Source: an uncultured Clostridia bacterium (lineage in GTDB: Bacteria > Bacillota > Clostridia > Christensenellales > Borkfalkiaceae). Taken from it: DNA of 64,000 nt. A model generated the notes under the pieces. It was not told the DNA's origin and did no database searches. It worked only from the letters and a program-made list of their open reading frames with translations. The DNA is taken from contig CALVHL010000005.1 of assembly GCA_944327625.1 (NCBI GenBank), positions 41,616 through 105,615 on the forward strand, read 5' to 3'. Positions within the stretch are counted from its first letter, which is position 1. Every line of letters begins with the position of its first letter. Of this stretch, positions 25,084 through 33,344 are shown one piece after another. The translations under genes and the position numbers were made by a program.

Positions 25084-25104
25084 ATAAATCAGTCAATATG
25101 TCAT
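25076..25104 (-). promoter_or_regulatory. Promoter of the XRE regulator gene
   Basis: On the minus strand ATGACA, 17 bp, TATAAT, giving a leader of about 50 nt. The -10 occupies nearly the same bases as the -10 of the divergent promoter. Confidence 0.6.
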
Positions 25105-25150
25105 ATCGGCGGGAAATGCCGCTTCGCTAAGGCGTCGCTCTGCCGATATG
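25102..25150 (+). promoter_or_regulatory. Stem-loop in the leader of the membrane-protein gene
   Basis: CATATCGGC (25102-25110) pairs with GCCGATATG (25142-25150), enclosing about 31 nt that can form a smaller stem. It lies between the promoter and the ribosome site. Confidence 0.5.
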
Positions 25151-25177
25151 CAAAATTTAAAAAGGGGATATAGAATT

Positions 25178-25831
25178 ATGACAAAGAAAAAAACAGCAAA
25201 GGTCATCAAAAAGACCATGCGCATAGTGTTCGGCATTGTTGCCGCAGTGCTTTTGATTATAGCCGCCGTCTGCATCGGTTACGGGATCAGCTGGATAGCT
25301 AACGGCACCAATACGACAGCAGGCGTAATTGTGATACTTATTATCGGCATACTTGCGTTGGTCGTTGTGGTTAAAATCGTACAGAAAATCCGCGATAGCA
25401 TAGCATACGAAAGGGACAAATCAAGGTCGGGCGGCAGTTCGTCGCGCACCCCGCGCGAGCCGTTGGCAAACCGTTCGCTCGGCTCTGAGGGTGAGCTTAA
25501 ACGTGCCGTTCTCTCCGCACTTCCTTCTTCGGGCGCTTCTTTGGGTTCGTGGGGACACGGTAGTGCATGTTTAAGGTCGATAGGCGTGGATATATGGGTA
25601 TCGCCTCGAAGAATAAGCATAAATGCCACAATAGAATATAAAGTGGAGTATGTCGATTATTACGATAAGTCAGCCATTCAGAGCGCGGCGCAGGATCACC
25701 TCAATTCGGAGGCTTCCGACTTTACTGACAGGGTAAAGGATGCGGTCGAGGACTATATATATAAATATTCAGGGTTTGACGGAAATTGGAGTATTTCTGC
25801 CAATAACATAACTGCTAAGTTTACCTCCTGA
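25178..25831 (+). CDS. Small two-helix membrane protein with a C-terminal domain, function unknown
   Basis: 217 residues. A basic N-terminus (MTKKKTAKVIKKTMR) is followed by two membrane helices at about 16-40 and 48-68, then a Ser/Arg-rich linker and a soluble domain of about 120 residues (ELKRAVLSALPSSGASLG through FDGNWSISANNITAKFTS). By the positive-inside rule the soluble domain is probably cytoplasmic. The start at 25178 uses AAAGGGG upstream; an earlier in-frame ATG at 25148 lies inside the leader hairpin. No catalytic motif or family is recognised. The pairing with a divergent XRE repressor suggests an inducible accessory unit. Confidence 0.75.
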   Translation: MTKKKTAKVIKKTMRIVFGIVAAVLLIIAAVCIGYGISWIANGTNTTAGVIVILIIGILALVVVVKIVQKIRDSIAYERDKSRSGGSSSRTPREPLANRSLGSEGELKRAVLSALPSSGASLGSWGHGSACLRSIGVDIWVSPRRISINATIEYKVEYVDYYDKSAIQSAAQDHLNSEASDFTDRVKDAVEDYIYKYSGFDGNWSISANNITAKFTS

Positions 25832-25892
25832 CGGATATTGCCAGAGGCGGCGCAGCTGAGCATTTTATAAATCTGTACGTGGATTATTCTTT

Positions 25893-25931
25893 CTCCCTTC
25901 CCGATTTTATGCGGCGAAGGGGGATTTTTTA
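25893..25931 (+). terminator. Terminator of the membrane-protein gene
   Basis: CTCCCTTC pairs with GAAGGGGGA around an unpaired middle, followed by TTTTTTATTTTTT. Confidence 0.75.
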
Positions 25932-26298
25932 TTTTTTCAGTTGCCGCCATCGCTTTTGAAGGGGAGCGTACGAGGGTGCGCGGAAGGCGCAAAGCTTGCT
26001 GGGCTGCGACCGTCGCATATAGCTGTAACGGCTGCGACCGAATGAACGGCGGTCATGGCGGTGTGTGGCGCGACAGGGTGCGCCGATTGCAAAATTTGCG
26101 GGAAAGATGGGGGCATTGTGAAGGAAAGACGGCAGGGGGATATTTTGTCCGCATAATTTTCTGCCGCGTTTGAGACGAGGTACTTATTGCAGACAATTCA
26201 ATCTATTATTTATATAGTGTAATGCAAATTGTGAAAATATATAAGTTGTGCTTATATCTAATATTCAACTTTCCAAACCTTGAAAAGCTGCATAAAAG
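25932..26298. other. Intergenic stretch without a recognised feature
   Basis: GC-rich at first, then AT-rich from about 26150 towards the glnN promoter. I see no gene, repeat copy or strong hairpin. The AT-rich 150 bp before the promoter could hold regulator sites, but I could not recognise a motif. Confidence 0.5.
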
Positions 26299-26327
26299 TT
26301 GACAATCACCGCCGATTTAACTATAAT
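26299..26327 (+). promoter_or_regulatory. Consensus SigA promoter of glnN
   Basis: TTGACA, 17 bp, TATAAT: a perfect match in both boxes and spacing, with a leader of about 62 nt. Expression is probably high. Confidence 0.9.
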
Positions 26328-26395
26328 TTCACTTGTAAATCTTAAGTGCGCTGTGAGAGAGCCGCTAAGTCAGAAAAATAAGGAGACAACAAGAA

Positions 26396-28477
26396 ATGAA
26401 TCTTCCTCAGATGTTCGGTGAAAACGTATTCAACGACGCGGTGCAGAAGGAGACCTTGCCCAGCGAAGTGTACAAGCTTCTGCGGGCGACGATAGAGTCG
26501 GGCAAGCCGCTCGACGTGTCTATCGCGGGCACGGTCGCTTCGGCAATGAAGAAATGGGCGGTGTCCAAGGGCGCGACGCACTACACGCACTGGTTCCAGC
26601 CGCTGACGGGGCTGACCGCCGAAAAGCACGACAGCTTCATAGAGCCCGAGGGCGACAAGGTAATAATGCGCCTGACGGGCAAGAGCCTTATCGTCGGCGA
26701 ATCGGATGCGTCTTCTTTCCCTTCGGGCGGCTCGCGCGCGACGTATATGGCGAGGGGATATACCGCATGGGATCCCACGTCGCCCGCCTTCGTCAAGGAA
26801 GGCACGCTCTACATTCCCACCGTATTCGTCTCCTATACGGGCGAAACGCTGGATAAGAAATCGCCCCTTCTTCGCTCGATGACGGCTATCGACAAGCAGG
26901 CTAAGCGGCTTTTAAAGCTGTTCGGCAAGACCTGCAAAAAGGTGTCGACGACCGTCGGACCCGAGCAGGAATATTTCCTCATCGACGGCGAAGTCTATAA
27001 ACAGAGAAAGGATCTCCGCCTCTGCGGCAGGACGCTGTTCGGCGCACCCGCACCGAGGGGGCAGGAGCTCGAAGATCACTATTTCGGCATGCTCAAACCC
27101 CGCATAGTCGACTATATGCACGACCTCGACGAGGAGCTGTGGAGCTACGGCATACTCTCCAAGACCAAGCACAACGAGGTTGCGCCCGCCCAGCACGAGA
27201 TGGCGCCCGTGTTCGGCACTACCAACGTCGCGGTCGATCACAATATGCTTACAATGGAGATAATGAAGAAGGTCGCAAGAAAGCACGGCCTCGCCTGCCT
27301 GCTGCACGAAAAGCCGTTCAGGGGCATCAACGGTTCGGGCAAGCACAATAACTGGTCGATGTCGACCGACGACGGCTTCAATCTTTTAAATCCCGGCGAC
27401 GCGCCCGAAAAAAATACCTTCTTCAAGCTCATGCTTGCGGCGGTCATAAAAGCGGTCGACGACTATCAGGGCATTTTAAGGGCGTCGGTGGCTTCGGCGG
27501 GCAACGATCACCGTCTGGGCGCAAACGAAGCGCCCCCCGCAATCATTTCGGTATATCTCGGCGATCAGCTCGGCAAGCTCGTCGATACCATAGTAAAGGG
27601 CGTCGACTATATCCCCGTCAAGGCGGAAAAGGGCTCGATAGGCGTGCCCGAATCGCCCATATTCCCCAAGGACGCGACCGACAGAAACAGGACTTCGCCG
27701 TTCGCGTTCACGGGCAATAAGTTCGAGTTCAGAATGCTCGGCTCGCAGGCGAACGTCGCCGATGCGAACATCGTGCTCAATACCATAGTCGCCGACGCAT
27801 TCGAGCAGTTTGCAGACGAGCTTGAAGGCAAAGACAACTTAGAAAAGGCAGCCAATGCCATAGTCGCGCGGGAGCTCAAAGCCCACCGCCGCATAATCTT
27901 CAACGAGGACGGCTACGGCCCCGAATGGGAGCCCGAGGCAATGAGGAGGGGACTTCTCAACAACAAGAACACCGCCGACGCCGTGCCCGTATGCTTCGAG
28001 GAAAAGAATATCGACGTATTCGTCCGTCAGGGCGTCTACACGCGCGAGGAGGCAATCGCCCGCGCCGACATTCAGCTTGAAAACTATACCAAGATAATCA
28101 ACATAGAGGCGCTCACCATGCTCGAAATGGTCAGGAGGGACATCATTCCCGCCGTATCCGACTACGTCGCCGAACTGTGCGCGAACGTCGCGGCAAAGCA
28201 GGCGGTCTGCGAGGAAATACCCTGCTCGGGCGAAAAGGAAGTCATCATGCAGCTCGCCTCGCTCAACGACCAGACGACGGCGCTCGCCAACAAGCTCGAA
28301 GGGCTGCTCGGCGAAGTGGACATGAGCAAGGTCAGGGAGGCATCCCAGGCAATGGCGCACAAGATAATTCCCGTAATGGAGGAGATGAGAAGCAAGGTCG
28401 ACAAGATGGAGACGCTTACTTCCTCCGATTACTGGCCCTATCCCTCGTACTACGAACTCCTTTACAGCGTCAACTGA
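26396..28477 (+). CDS. glnN: Glutamine synthetase, type III
   Basis: A 693-residue enzyme that makes glutamine from glutamate, ammonia and ATP. Length and sequence fit GSIII, which is far longer than GSI (about 450). Near the start are THYTHWFQPLTGLTAEKHDSF and FPSGGSRATYMARGYTAWDP, hallmarks of GSIII. The catalytic core holds TTVGPEQEYFLID, HNEVAPAQHEMAPVF and NGSGKHNNWSMST. The C-terminal 100 residues are the GSIII-specific helical extension. AGGAG lies 11 nt before the ATG. With the split glutamate synthase starting 2 kb downstream it forms the GS-GOGAT ammonia route, though a ClC gene with its own promoter lies between. Confidence 0.96.
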   Translation: MNLPQMFGENVFNDAVQKETLPSEVYKLLRATIESGKPLDVSIAGTVASAMKKWAVSKGATHYTHWFQPLTGLTAEKHDSFIEPEGDKVIMRLTGKSLIVGESDASSFPSGGSRATYMARGYTAWDPTSPAFVKEGTLYIPTVFVSYTGETLDKKSPLLRSMTAIDKQAKRLLKLFGKTCKKVSTTVGPEQEYFLIDGEVYKQRKDLRLCGRTLFGAPAPRGQELEDHYFGMLKPRIVDYMHDLDEELWSYGILSKTKHNEVAPAQHEMAPVFGTTNVAVDHNMLTMEIMKKVARKHGLACLLHEKPFRGINGSGKHNNWSMSTDDGFNLLNPGDAPEKNTFFKLMLAAVIKAVDDYQGILRASVASAGNDHRLGANEAPPAIISVYLGDQLGKLVDTIVKGVDYIPVKAEKGSIGVPESPIFPKDATDRNRTSPFAFTGNKFEFRMLGSQANVADANIVLNTIVADAFEQFADELEGKDNLEKAANAIVARELKAHRRIIFNEDGYGPEWEPEAMRRGLLNNKNTADAVPVCFEEKNIDVFVRQGVYTREEAIARADIQLENYTKIINIEALTMLEMVRRDIIPAVSDYVAELCANVAAKQAVCEEIPCSGEKEVIMQLASLNDQTTALANKLEGLLGEVDMSKVREASQAMAHKIIPVMEEMRSKVDKMETLTSSDYWPYPSYYELLYSVN

Positions 28478-28581
28478 CGGAGGGGGGGATATTCCCCCGA
28501 AAGCCCTCGCCCCGTTCTCGTCGTTCGGGCGGCAGGGGCGGCAAAATTGAATACACTGCTCTCTCACAGATACTTCGGAAG

Positions 28582-28620
28582 GGCGCCTGCCTTGCGGCGG
28601 GCGTTCTTTCTGCGTTTTTT
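28582..28620 (+). terminator. Probable terminator of glnN
   Basis: GCGCCTGCC pairs with GGCGGGCGT (two G-U pairs) around TTGC, then T-rich sequence ending in six Ts. A weaker GGGGG/CCCCC hairpin lies at 28492-28508. Confidence 0.6.
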
Positions 28621-28663
28621 CGCAAGTTTTTGCCCGTCGTTCGGCTATCCGCGCCTCAATGAA

Positions 28664-28692
28664 TTGACGATTGGCTTGCGATGAGCTATAAT
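28664..28692 (+). promoter_or_regulatory. Promoter of the ClC transporter gene
   Basis: TTGACG, 17 bp, TATAAT. The -10 lies downstream of an in-frame ATG at 28681 and ends 9 nt before the ATG at 28702, which argues for the later start and a leaderless or nearly leaderless message. Confidence 0.75.
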
Positions 28693-28701
28693 AATGCGGT
28701 T

Positions 28702-30312
28702 ATGAAGACTAACGGTTTTGTTGCGCGTACCGTAAGGCGTCTGCGCTCCTACGGGTTCAATTTAATTCTTTTAAGCGTGCTCACGGGTTTATTCGCCGGC
28801 GTGGTCGTGACCTTCTACAATATCTGCACCTCCTACGGCGAGAGTGCGGCGCAGGAGGTCTATGCGCTGCTCCTCGAACACCCCGCGTTCATTCCGCTGC
28901 TGTTCGTCGTGCTGGCGATTGCGGCAATACTCATCGGCACGCTGACCAAGTTCGTGCCCATGGTCAAGGGCAGCGGCATACCCCAGACGGAGGGCGCGGC
29001 GCGCGGACTGTTCCGCATAAAGTGGTATGCGGTGATGTGCTCCATGTTCGCCGGCTCGCTCGCCTGCGTGTTCCTCGGACTTTCGGCGGGCTCGGAAGGT
29101 CCGTCCGTACAGCTCGGCGGCTGCGCGGGCGACGCGGTGGCGGTGACGCTCAGGCGTTCTTATATGATCCGCCGCCTTCAGATCTCCGCCGGCGCGAGCG
29201 CGGGCTTCGCCGTGGCGTTCAACGCGCCCATAACGGGCATGATTTTTTCGGTGGAGGAGGCGTTCAAATCGCTCTCGCCGTCGGCTTTCATCTGCTCGGC
29301 GATATCCGTCATAACCGCGCTGTTCGTGCGCAATTCGGTGCGCAGCGCGCTGGGCTTTTCGGTCGGATATTCGTTTGAAAACTTTGTATTCGTCGAGGCG
29401 GGCGTGGCGGACATCGCGCTCGTCGCGCTCGGTTCGGTAATCGTCGCGCTGCTCGCCGTCGCGTTCTACTACGCCATGTTCGCCGTCAAAAAGGCGTTCA
29501 CCAAGGTGACTTTCCTCGGCGGCAGGGGCAAATATCTCTTTCCCTTCCTCATCGCGGGCGTGTTCGGCCTCGTTACCTCCTACTGCATAGGCGGCGGTCA
29601 CGGCTTCATCGACGCGCTGTCGACGGGCGGCACGGGCAAAATAGACGGCATATCGGTAATGGGGCTGTCGGTCGGTATAAGCATTGCGATAATCGTCGTA
29701 TTCCGCTTCATCTCCATGATTTCTGTAATGGCGACGGGCGTGCCCTGCGGCGTATTCGTTCCCATGCTCGCCGTCGGCGCGGGCGCGGGCGCGCTGCTCT
29801 CGGTGGGCTTCTCAAATATCGGAATGTCGCCCGAGTTCTCCGATTACTTCGTCATAATCTGCATGGCGGTGTTCTTCACGACCTTCGTGCGCGCACCCAT
29901 TACGGGCATCTGCATGGTGTTCGAGCTGACGGGGCAGTTCAAGAACTTCCTGCCCGCCCTGCTCGGGATAACGATCGGGTATATGATAAGCGAAATATGC
30001 CACCTGCACCCCGGCTACGAGAGGATGCTCGCGCAGTTCATCAAGAGCGAGGGGCTGGATAAGAACGTCAGGAAGATGAGCGTCACCGTCACGGTAATGC
30101 CCTCGTCGCAGGCTGACGGCAACAGGCTGAGAAAGATTATCTGGCCTGCAAACGGCCTCGTCACCGAGGTCATTCACGCCGACGGCGCGAGCGAAGTGCC
30201 CGACGGCGCGACTACGCTCGTCGCGGGCGACAAAATCGTGTTCGAGTGCGAGACCGACGACGAAAAAGTGCTTAAAGAATACCTCTTTGAAATTGTCGGC
30301 AAAGAGGTCTGA
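28702..30312 (+). CDS. ClC-family chloride/proton antiporter with a C-terminal regulatory domain
   Basis: 536 residues with 10 or more membrane helices. ClC signatures appear in order: GSGIPQ (anion binding), GSEGPSVQLG (contains the gating glutamate), a conserved EE pair in FSVEEAFK at the position of the proton glutamate, and VPCGVFVPMLAVGAGAG. Both glutamates suggest an H+/Cl- exchanger and not a channel. The last 70 residues (KIIWPANGLVTEVIHADG, then TTLVAGDKIVFECE) resemble a TrkA-C ligand-binding domain. I start at 28702 and not at 28681 because the promoter's -10 box lies between them. It may handle acid stress or anion balance. Confidence 0.9.
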   Translation: MKTNGFVARTVRRLRSYGFNLILLSVLTGLFAGVVVTFYNICTSYGESAAQEVYALLLEHPAFIPLLFVVLAIAAILIGTLTKFVPMVKGSGIPQTEGAARGLFRIKWYAVMCSMFAGSLACVFLGLSAGSEGPSVQLGGCAGDAVAVTLRRSYMIRRLQISAGASAGFAVAFNAPITGMIFSVEEAFKSLSPSAFICSAISVITALFVRNSVRSALGFSVGYSFENFVFVEAGVADIALVALGSVIVALLAVAFYYAMFAVKKAFTKVTFLGGRGKYLFPFLIAGVFGLVTSYCIGGGHGFIDALSTGGTGKIDGISVMGLSVGISIAIIVVFRFISMISVMATGVPCGVFVPMLAVGAGAGALLSVGFSNIGMSPEFSDYFVIICMAVFFTTFVRAPITGICMVFELTGQFKNFLPALLGITIGYMISEICHLHPGYERMLAQFIKSEGLDKNVRKMSVTVTVMPSSQADGNRLRKIIWPANGLVTEVIHADGASEVPDGATTLVAGDKIVFECETDDEKVLKEYLFEIVGKEV

Positions 30313-30324
30313 CAGAGGCAACGC

Positions 30325-30368
30325 TTCGTCCGCCCCGCAGTCAAGTCTGCGGCGCGGACGAATTTTTT
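30325..30368 (+). terminator. Terminator of the ClC gene
   Basis: TTCGTCCGC-C-CCGCAG pairs with CTGCGG-C-GCGGACGAA (one C-C mismatch), followed by TTTTTT. Confidence 0.85.
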
Positions 30369-30499
30369 GCCCGCCCCGCGCCCGCACGGGAAGTGCATAT
30401 TTATGTATTTTGCCGCAGTGATAAGTAATAATTATACATACTATCACAATTAACTATCGCAAATTTGCGCATTGCCCCGCAAGCGGCAAATATTTACGC

Positions 30500-30528
30500 T
30501 TGACTAAGCCCCGCGTTTACACTATAAT
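30500..30528 (+). promoter_or_regulatory. SigA promoter of the glutamate synthase gene cluster
   Basis: TTGACT, 17 bp, TATAAT, 24 bp before the start codon of the amidotransferase subunit. Confidence 0.88.
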
Positions 30529-30552
30529 ATATAGCGTACTCACGGAGGGGAT

Positions 30553-31680
30553 ATGTATTCTAACGAACTGACGCTCAAAAGCGCACCTCTCGAAGGAGAG
30601 GTGAGAATACCGTCGGGCTGCGCGGTCAGCGCGATAATCGACCGAGGCGGCAGGCGCATGACGGGCGCGGACATCATCGCGAGCATCGCCACCATGCATG
30701 ACCGTTCCAACGGTCTGGGCGGCGGATTTGCGGGATACGGCATATACCCCGACTATAAGGAATGTTACGCCTTTCATCTCTTTTACGGCGACTTTCAGAG
30801 CAAGAAGGCGACGGAGGACTTTCTCATCACGCACTTCGAGATAGTCTATTCGTCGGAGATGAAGACGAGGAAGATAAAGAAGGTCGCGAACGAACCGATA
30901 ATATATCGCTATTTTCTCTCGCCCCTTTCAAAGCGGCTTGAAAATTCGCTGCTCGACGAGGAGCAGTACGTCGTCAGGTGCGTCAACAAGATAAACGCCG
31001 AAATAGACGGCGCGTTCGTCTTTTCGAGCGGCAAGAATATGGGCATATTCAAGGGCGTAGGCTTCCCCGAGGACATAGGCAGGTACTATCTCCTCGACGA
31101 GGAATATGCGGGCTATTCGTGGACGGCGCACGGCAGATACCCGACCAATACCCCCGGCTGGTGGGGCGGCGCGCACCCCTTCGGGCTTCTGGATTATTCG
31201 GTCGTCCACAACGGCGAAATATCCTCCTACGACGCAAACAGAAGGTATATCGAGATGTTCGGCTACAAGTGCACCCTGCAGACCGACACCGAGGTGATAA
31301 CCTACGTTATAGACTATCTTTTAAGGGTAAAAAAGCTCACTCTCGGGGAGGTCGCAAAGGTAATATCCGCCTCCTTCTGGTCGACGATAGGCGAAAAGAG
31401 CGACGAGGAGAGGGCGCAGGAGGAATATCTCCGCAAGGCGTTCCCGTCGCTGCTCATAACCGGTCCGTTCTCGATTATTTTCGGCTTTACGGGCGGGCTG
31501 ATGGCGCTCAACGACAGGCTCAAACTGCGCTCTATGGTGTGCGCGGAAAGGGGCGACAGGGCGTATATATCCAGCGAGGAATGCGGAATAAGGGCGGTTG
31601 CCCCCGACCTCGACAGAATTTTCTCGCCCGCGGGCGGGCAGCCCGTCGTCTATACCCTCAGGGAAGGAGCGGATATTTAA
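30553..31680 (+). CDS. Glutamate synthase, glutamine amidotransferase subunit (split form)
   Basis: A 375-residue class II (Ntn) glutamine amidotransferase that would release ammonia from glutamine. The nucleophile is probably Cys23 in PSGCAVSAIIDRGG, preceded by 22 residues, so either a propeptide is removed or the cysteine works at an internal position. TAHGRYPTNTPGWWGGAHPFG and VVHNGEISSYDANRRY match the substrate-binding region of the family, and TDTEVITYVIDYLL follows. GGAGG lies 6 nt before the ATG. The next gene, two bases on, is the FMN/iron-sulfur subunit, and the GXGXG subunit follows purA: together these are the domains of a large glutamate synthase as separate proteins, as in archaea and some Clostridia. 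Confidence 0.88.
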   Translation: MYSNELTLKSAPLEGEVRIPSGCAVSAIIDRGGRRMTGADIIASIATMHDRSNGLGGGFAGYGIYPDYKECYAFHLFYGDFQSKKATEDFLITHFEIVYSSEMKTRKIKKVANEPIIYRYFLSPLSKRLENSLLDEEQYVVRCVNKINAEIDGAFVFSSGKNMGIFKGVGFPEDIGRYYLLDEEYAGYSWTAHGRYPTNTPGWWGGAHPFGLLDYSVVHNGEISSYDANRRYIEMFGYKCTLQTDTEVITYVIDYLLRVKKLTLGEVAKVISASFWSTIGEKSDEERAQEEYLRKAFPSLLITGPFSIIFGFTGGLMALNDRLKLRSMVCAERGDRAYISSEECGIRAVAPDLDRIFSPAGGQPVVYTLREGADI

Positions 31681-31681
31681 G

Positions 31682-33190
31682 ATGAACACGTATATACCCG
31701 CCGAATTCGAGGTCGTCAGAAACGCCGGACTGTGTACGGTATGCAGAGCGTGCGAAAGGCAATGCTCCAACGGCGTACACTCTTACGACAAGGAGCGCGG
31801 CACAATGGTTGCCGACGCAACTAAGTGCGTCAACTGTCACCGCTGCGTCTGTATATGTCCGACGCACGCGCTGAAAATTGTCAGAAGCGGCGACGTTTAC
31901 AGGACTAATTCCAACTGGTCGGCGCAGACCATGAACGAAATATTCCGCCAGGCAAATTCGGGCGGAGTGCTGCTGTCCTCGATGGGCAATCCCAACGATC
32001 TGCCCGTCTATTTCGACAGAATACTCGTCAACGCCTCGCAGGTCACCAACCCGCCCATCGATCCGCTCCGAGAGCCGATGGAGACGGTCGTCTATCTCGG
32101 CAAGAAGGATGTCGTGATAGAGAGGGACGAGCACGGCAGGCTTATCGACAACCTGCCCCCGCAGCTCAGGCTGAATACGCCGATAATGTTCTCGGCGATG
32201 AGCTACGGTTCTATCTCCTACAACGCGCACGAGGCGCTTGCCCGCGCGGCGGAGGAGCTGGGGATACTTTACAACACGGGCGAGGGCGGGCTGCACAAGG
32301 ACTTCTACAAGTACGGCAAGAATACCATAGTGCAGGTCGCTTCGGGGCGTTTCGGCGTTCACGAGGACTATCTCCGCGCTGCCGCCGCCATCGAGATCAA
32401 GATGGGGCAGGGCGCAAAGCCGGGCATAGGCGGACACCTGCCGGGCGCAAAGATTTCGGAGGACGTGTCGCGCACGCGAATGATACCGCAGGGCGTCGAC
32501 GCAATCTCCCCCGCGCCCCATCACGACATCTACTCGATAGAAGATTTAAGACAGCTCATCTACTCCGTCAAGGAGGCTACGGACTATAAAAAGCCCGTAA
32601 TAGTCAAGGTTGCCGCCGTGCACAACGTCGCGGCTGTCGCCTCGGGCATAGCGCGTTCGGGCGCGGACATAATCGCAATCGACGGCTTCCGCGGCGGCAC
32701 GGGCGCGGCGCCCACCCGCATAAGGGACAACGTCGGCATACCCGTCGAACTCGCGCTCGCCCAGGTCGACGAACGGCTGAGGCGGGAGGGCATAAGGGAC
32801 GCCGTTTCGATAGTCGTCGGCGGCTCCGTCCGCTCGTCTGCGGACGTCGTCAAGGCAGTCGCGCTGGGCGCGGACGCCTGCTATATCGGCACCGCCGCGC
32901 TGCTCGCGCTCGGCTGTCACCTGTGCAGAAGCTGTTATACGGGCAAGTGCAACTGGGGCATAGCTACCCAGCGCCCCGACCTCGTAAAGCGGCTCAACCC
33001 CGACATCGGCTATAAGCGGCTTGTCAATCTCGTCACGGCGTGGAACCATGAAATTCAGGAGATGATGGGCGGAATGGGCATAAACTCCATTGAGGCGCTG
33101 AGGGGCAACAGACTTATGCTCCGCGGCGTGGGGCTCAACGAGACAGAGCTTCGCATACTCGGCATACATCACGCCGGCGAAAGTATGTGA
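31682..33190 (+). CDS. Glutamate synthase, FMN-binding subunit with ferredoxin domain
   Basis: 502 residues. Residues 15-65 carry two 4Fe-4S motifs (CTVCRACERQC and CVNCHRCVCICP), so electrons probably come from ferredoxin or a similar carrier. The rest is the (beta/alpha)8 glutamate synthase domain: MFSAMSYGSIS, NTGEGGLHKDF, QGAKPGIGGHLPG, DGFRGGTGAAPT and the 3Fe-4S cluster motif CHLCRSCYTGKCNWGIATQ. It reductively transfers ammonia to 2-oxoglutarate to give glutamate. The ATG at 31682 lies two bases after the preceding stop. No NADPH-binding small subunit (gltD) is nearby. Confidence 0.92.
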   Translation: MNTYIPAEFEVVRNAGLCTVCRACERQCSNGVHSYDKERGTMVADATKCVNCHRCVCICPTHALKIVRSGDVYRTNSNWSAQTMNEIFRQANSGGVLLSSMGNPNDLPVYFDRILVNASQVTNPPIDPLREPMETVVYLGKKDVVIERDEHGRLIDNLPPQLRLNTPIMFSAMSYGSISYNAHEALARAAEELGILYNTGEGGLHKDFYKYGKNTIVQVASGRFGVHEDYLRAAAAIEIKMGQGAKPGIGGHLPGAKISEDVSRTRMIPQGVDAISPAPHHDIYSIEDLRQLIYSVKEATDYKKPVIVKVAAVHNVAAVASGIARSGADIIAIDGFRGGTGAAPTRIRDNVGIPVELALAQVDERLRREGIRDAVSIVVGGSVRSSADVVKAVALGADACYIGTAALLALGCHLCRSCYTGKCNWGIATQRPDLVKRLNPDIGYKRLVNLVTAWNHEIQEMMGGMGINSIEALRGNRLMLRGVGLNETELRILGIHHAGESM

Positions 33191-33344
33191 GGGTAAACGG
33201 ATAATATTTAAAAAAAATCGGACGCGCAGAAGCGGCGGGGGACGCCCCGTCCGCGCGCGGGGAGGACGCTCCCTTAAATTATGTTAATGTATCGCGCTTA
33301 GAGAGCGGCGCGTTAATTAAAATAACCTTATAAGGAAAAAAATT

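Noticed and set aside
28681..28704. 14-bp identity (ATAATGCGGTTATG) between the ClC and spoIIE start regions
   Set aside because: A match of this length is expected by chance in a window of this size on two strands.
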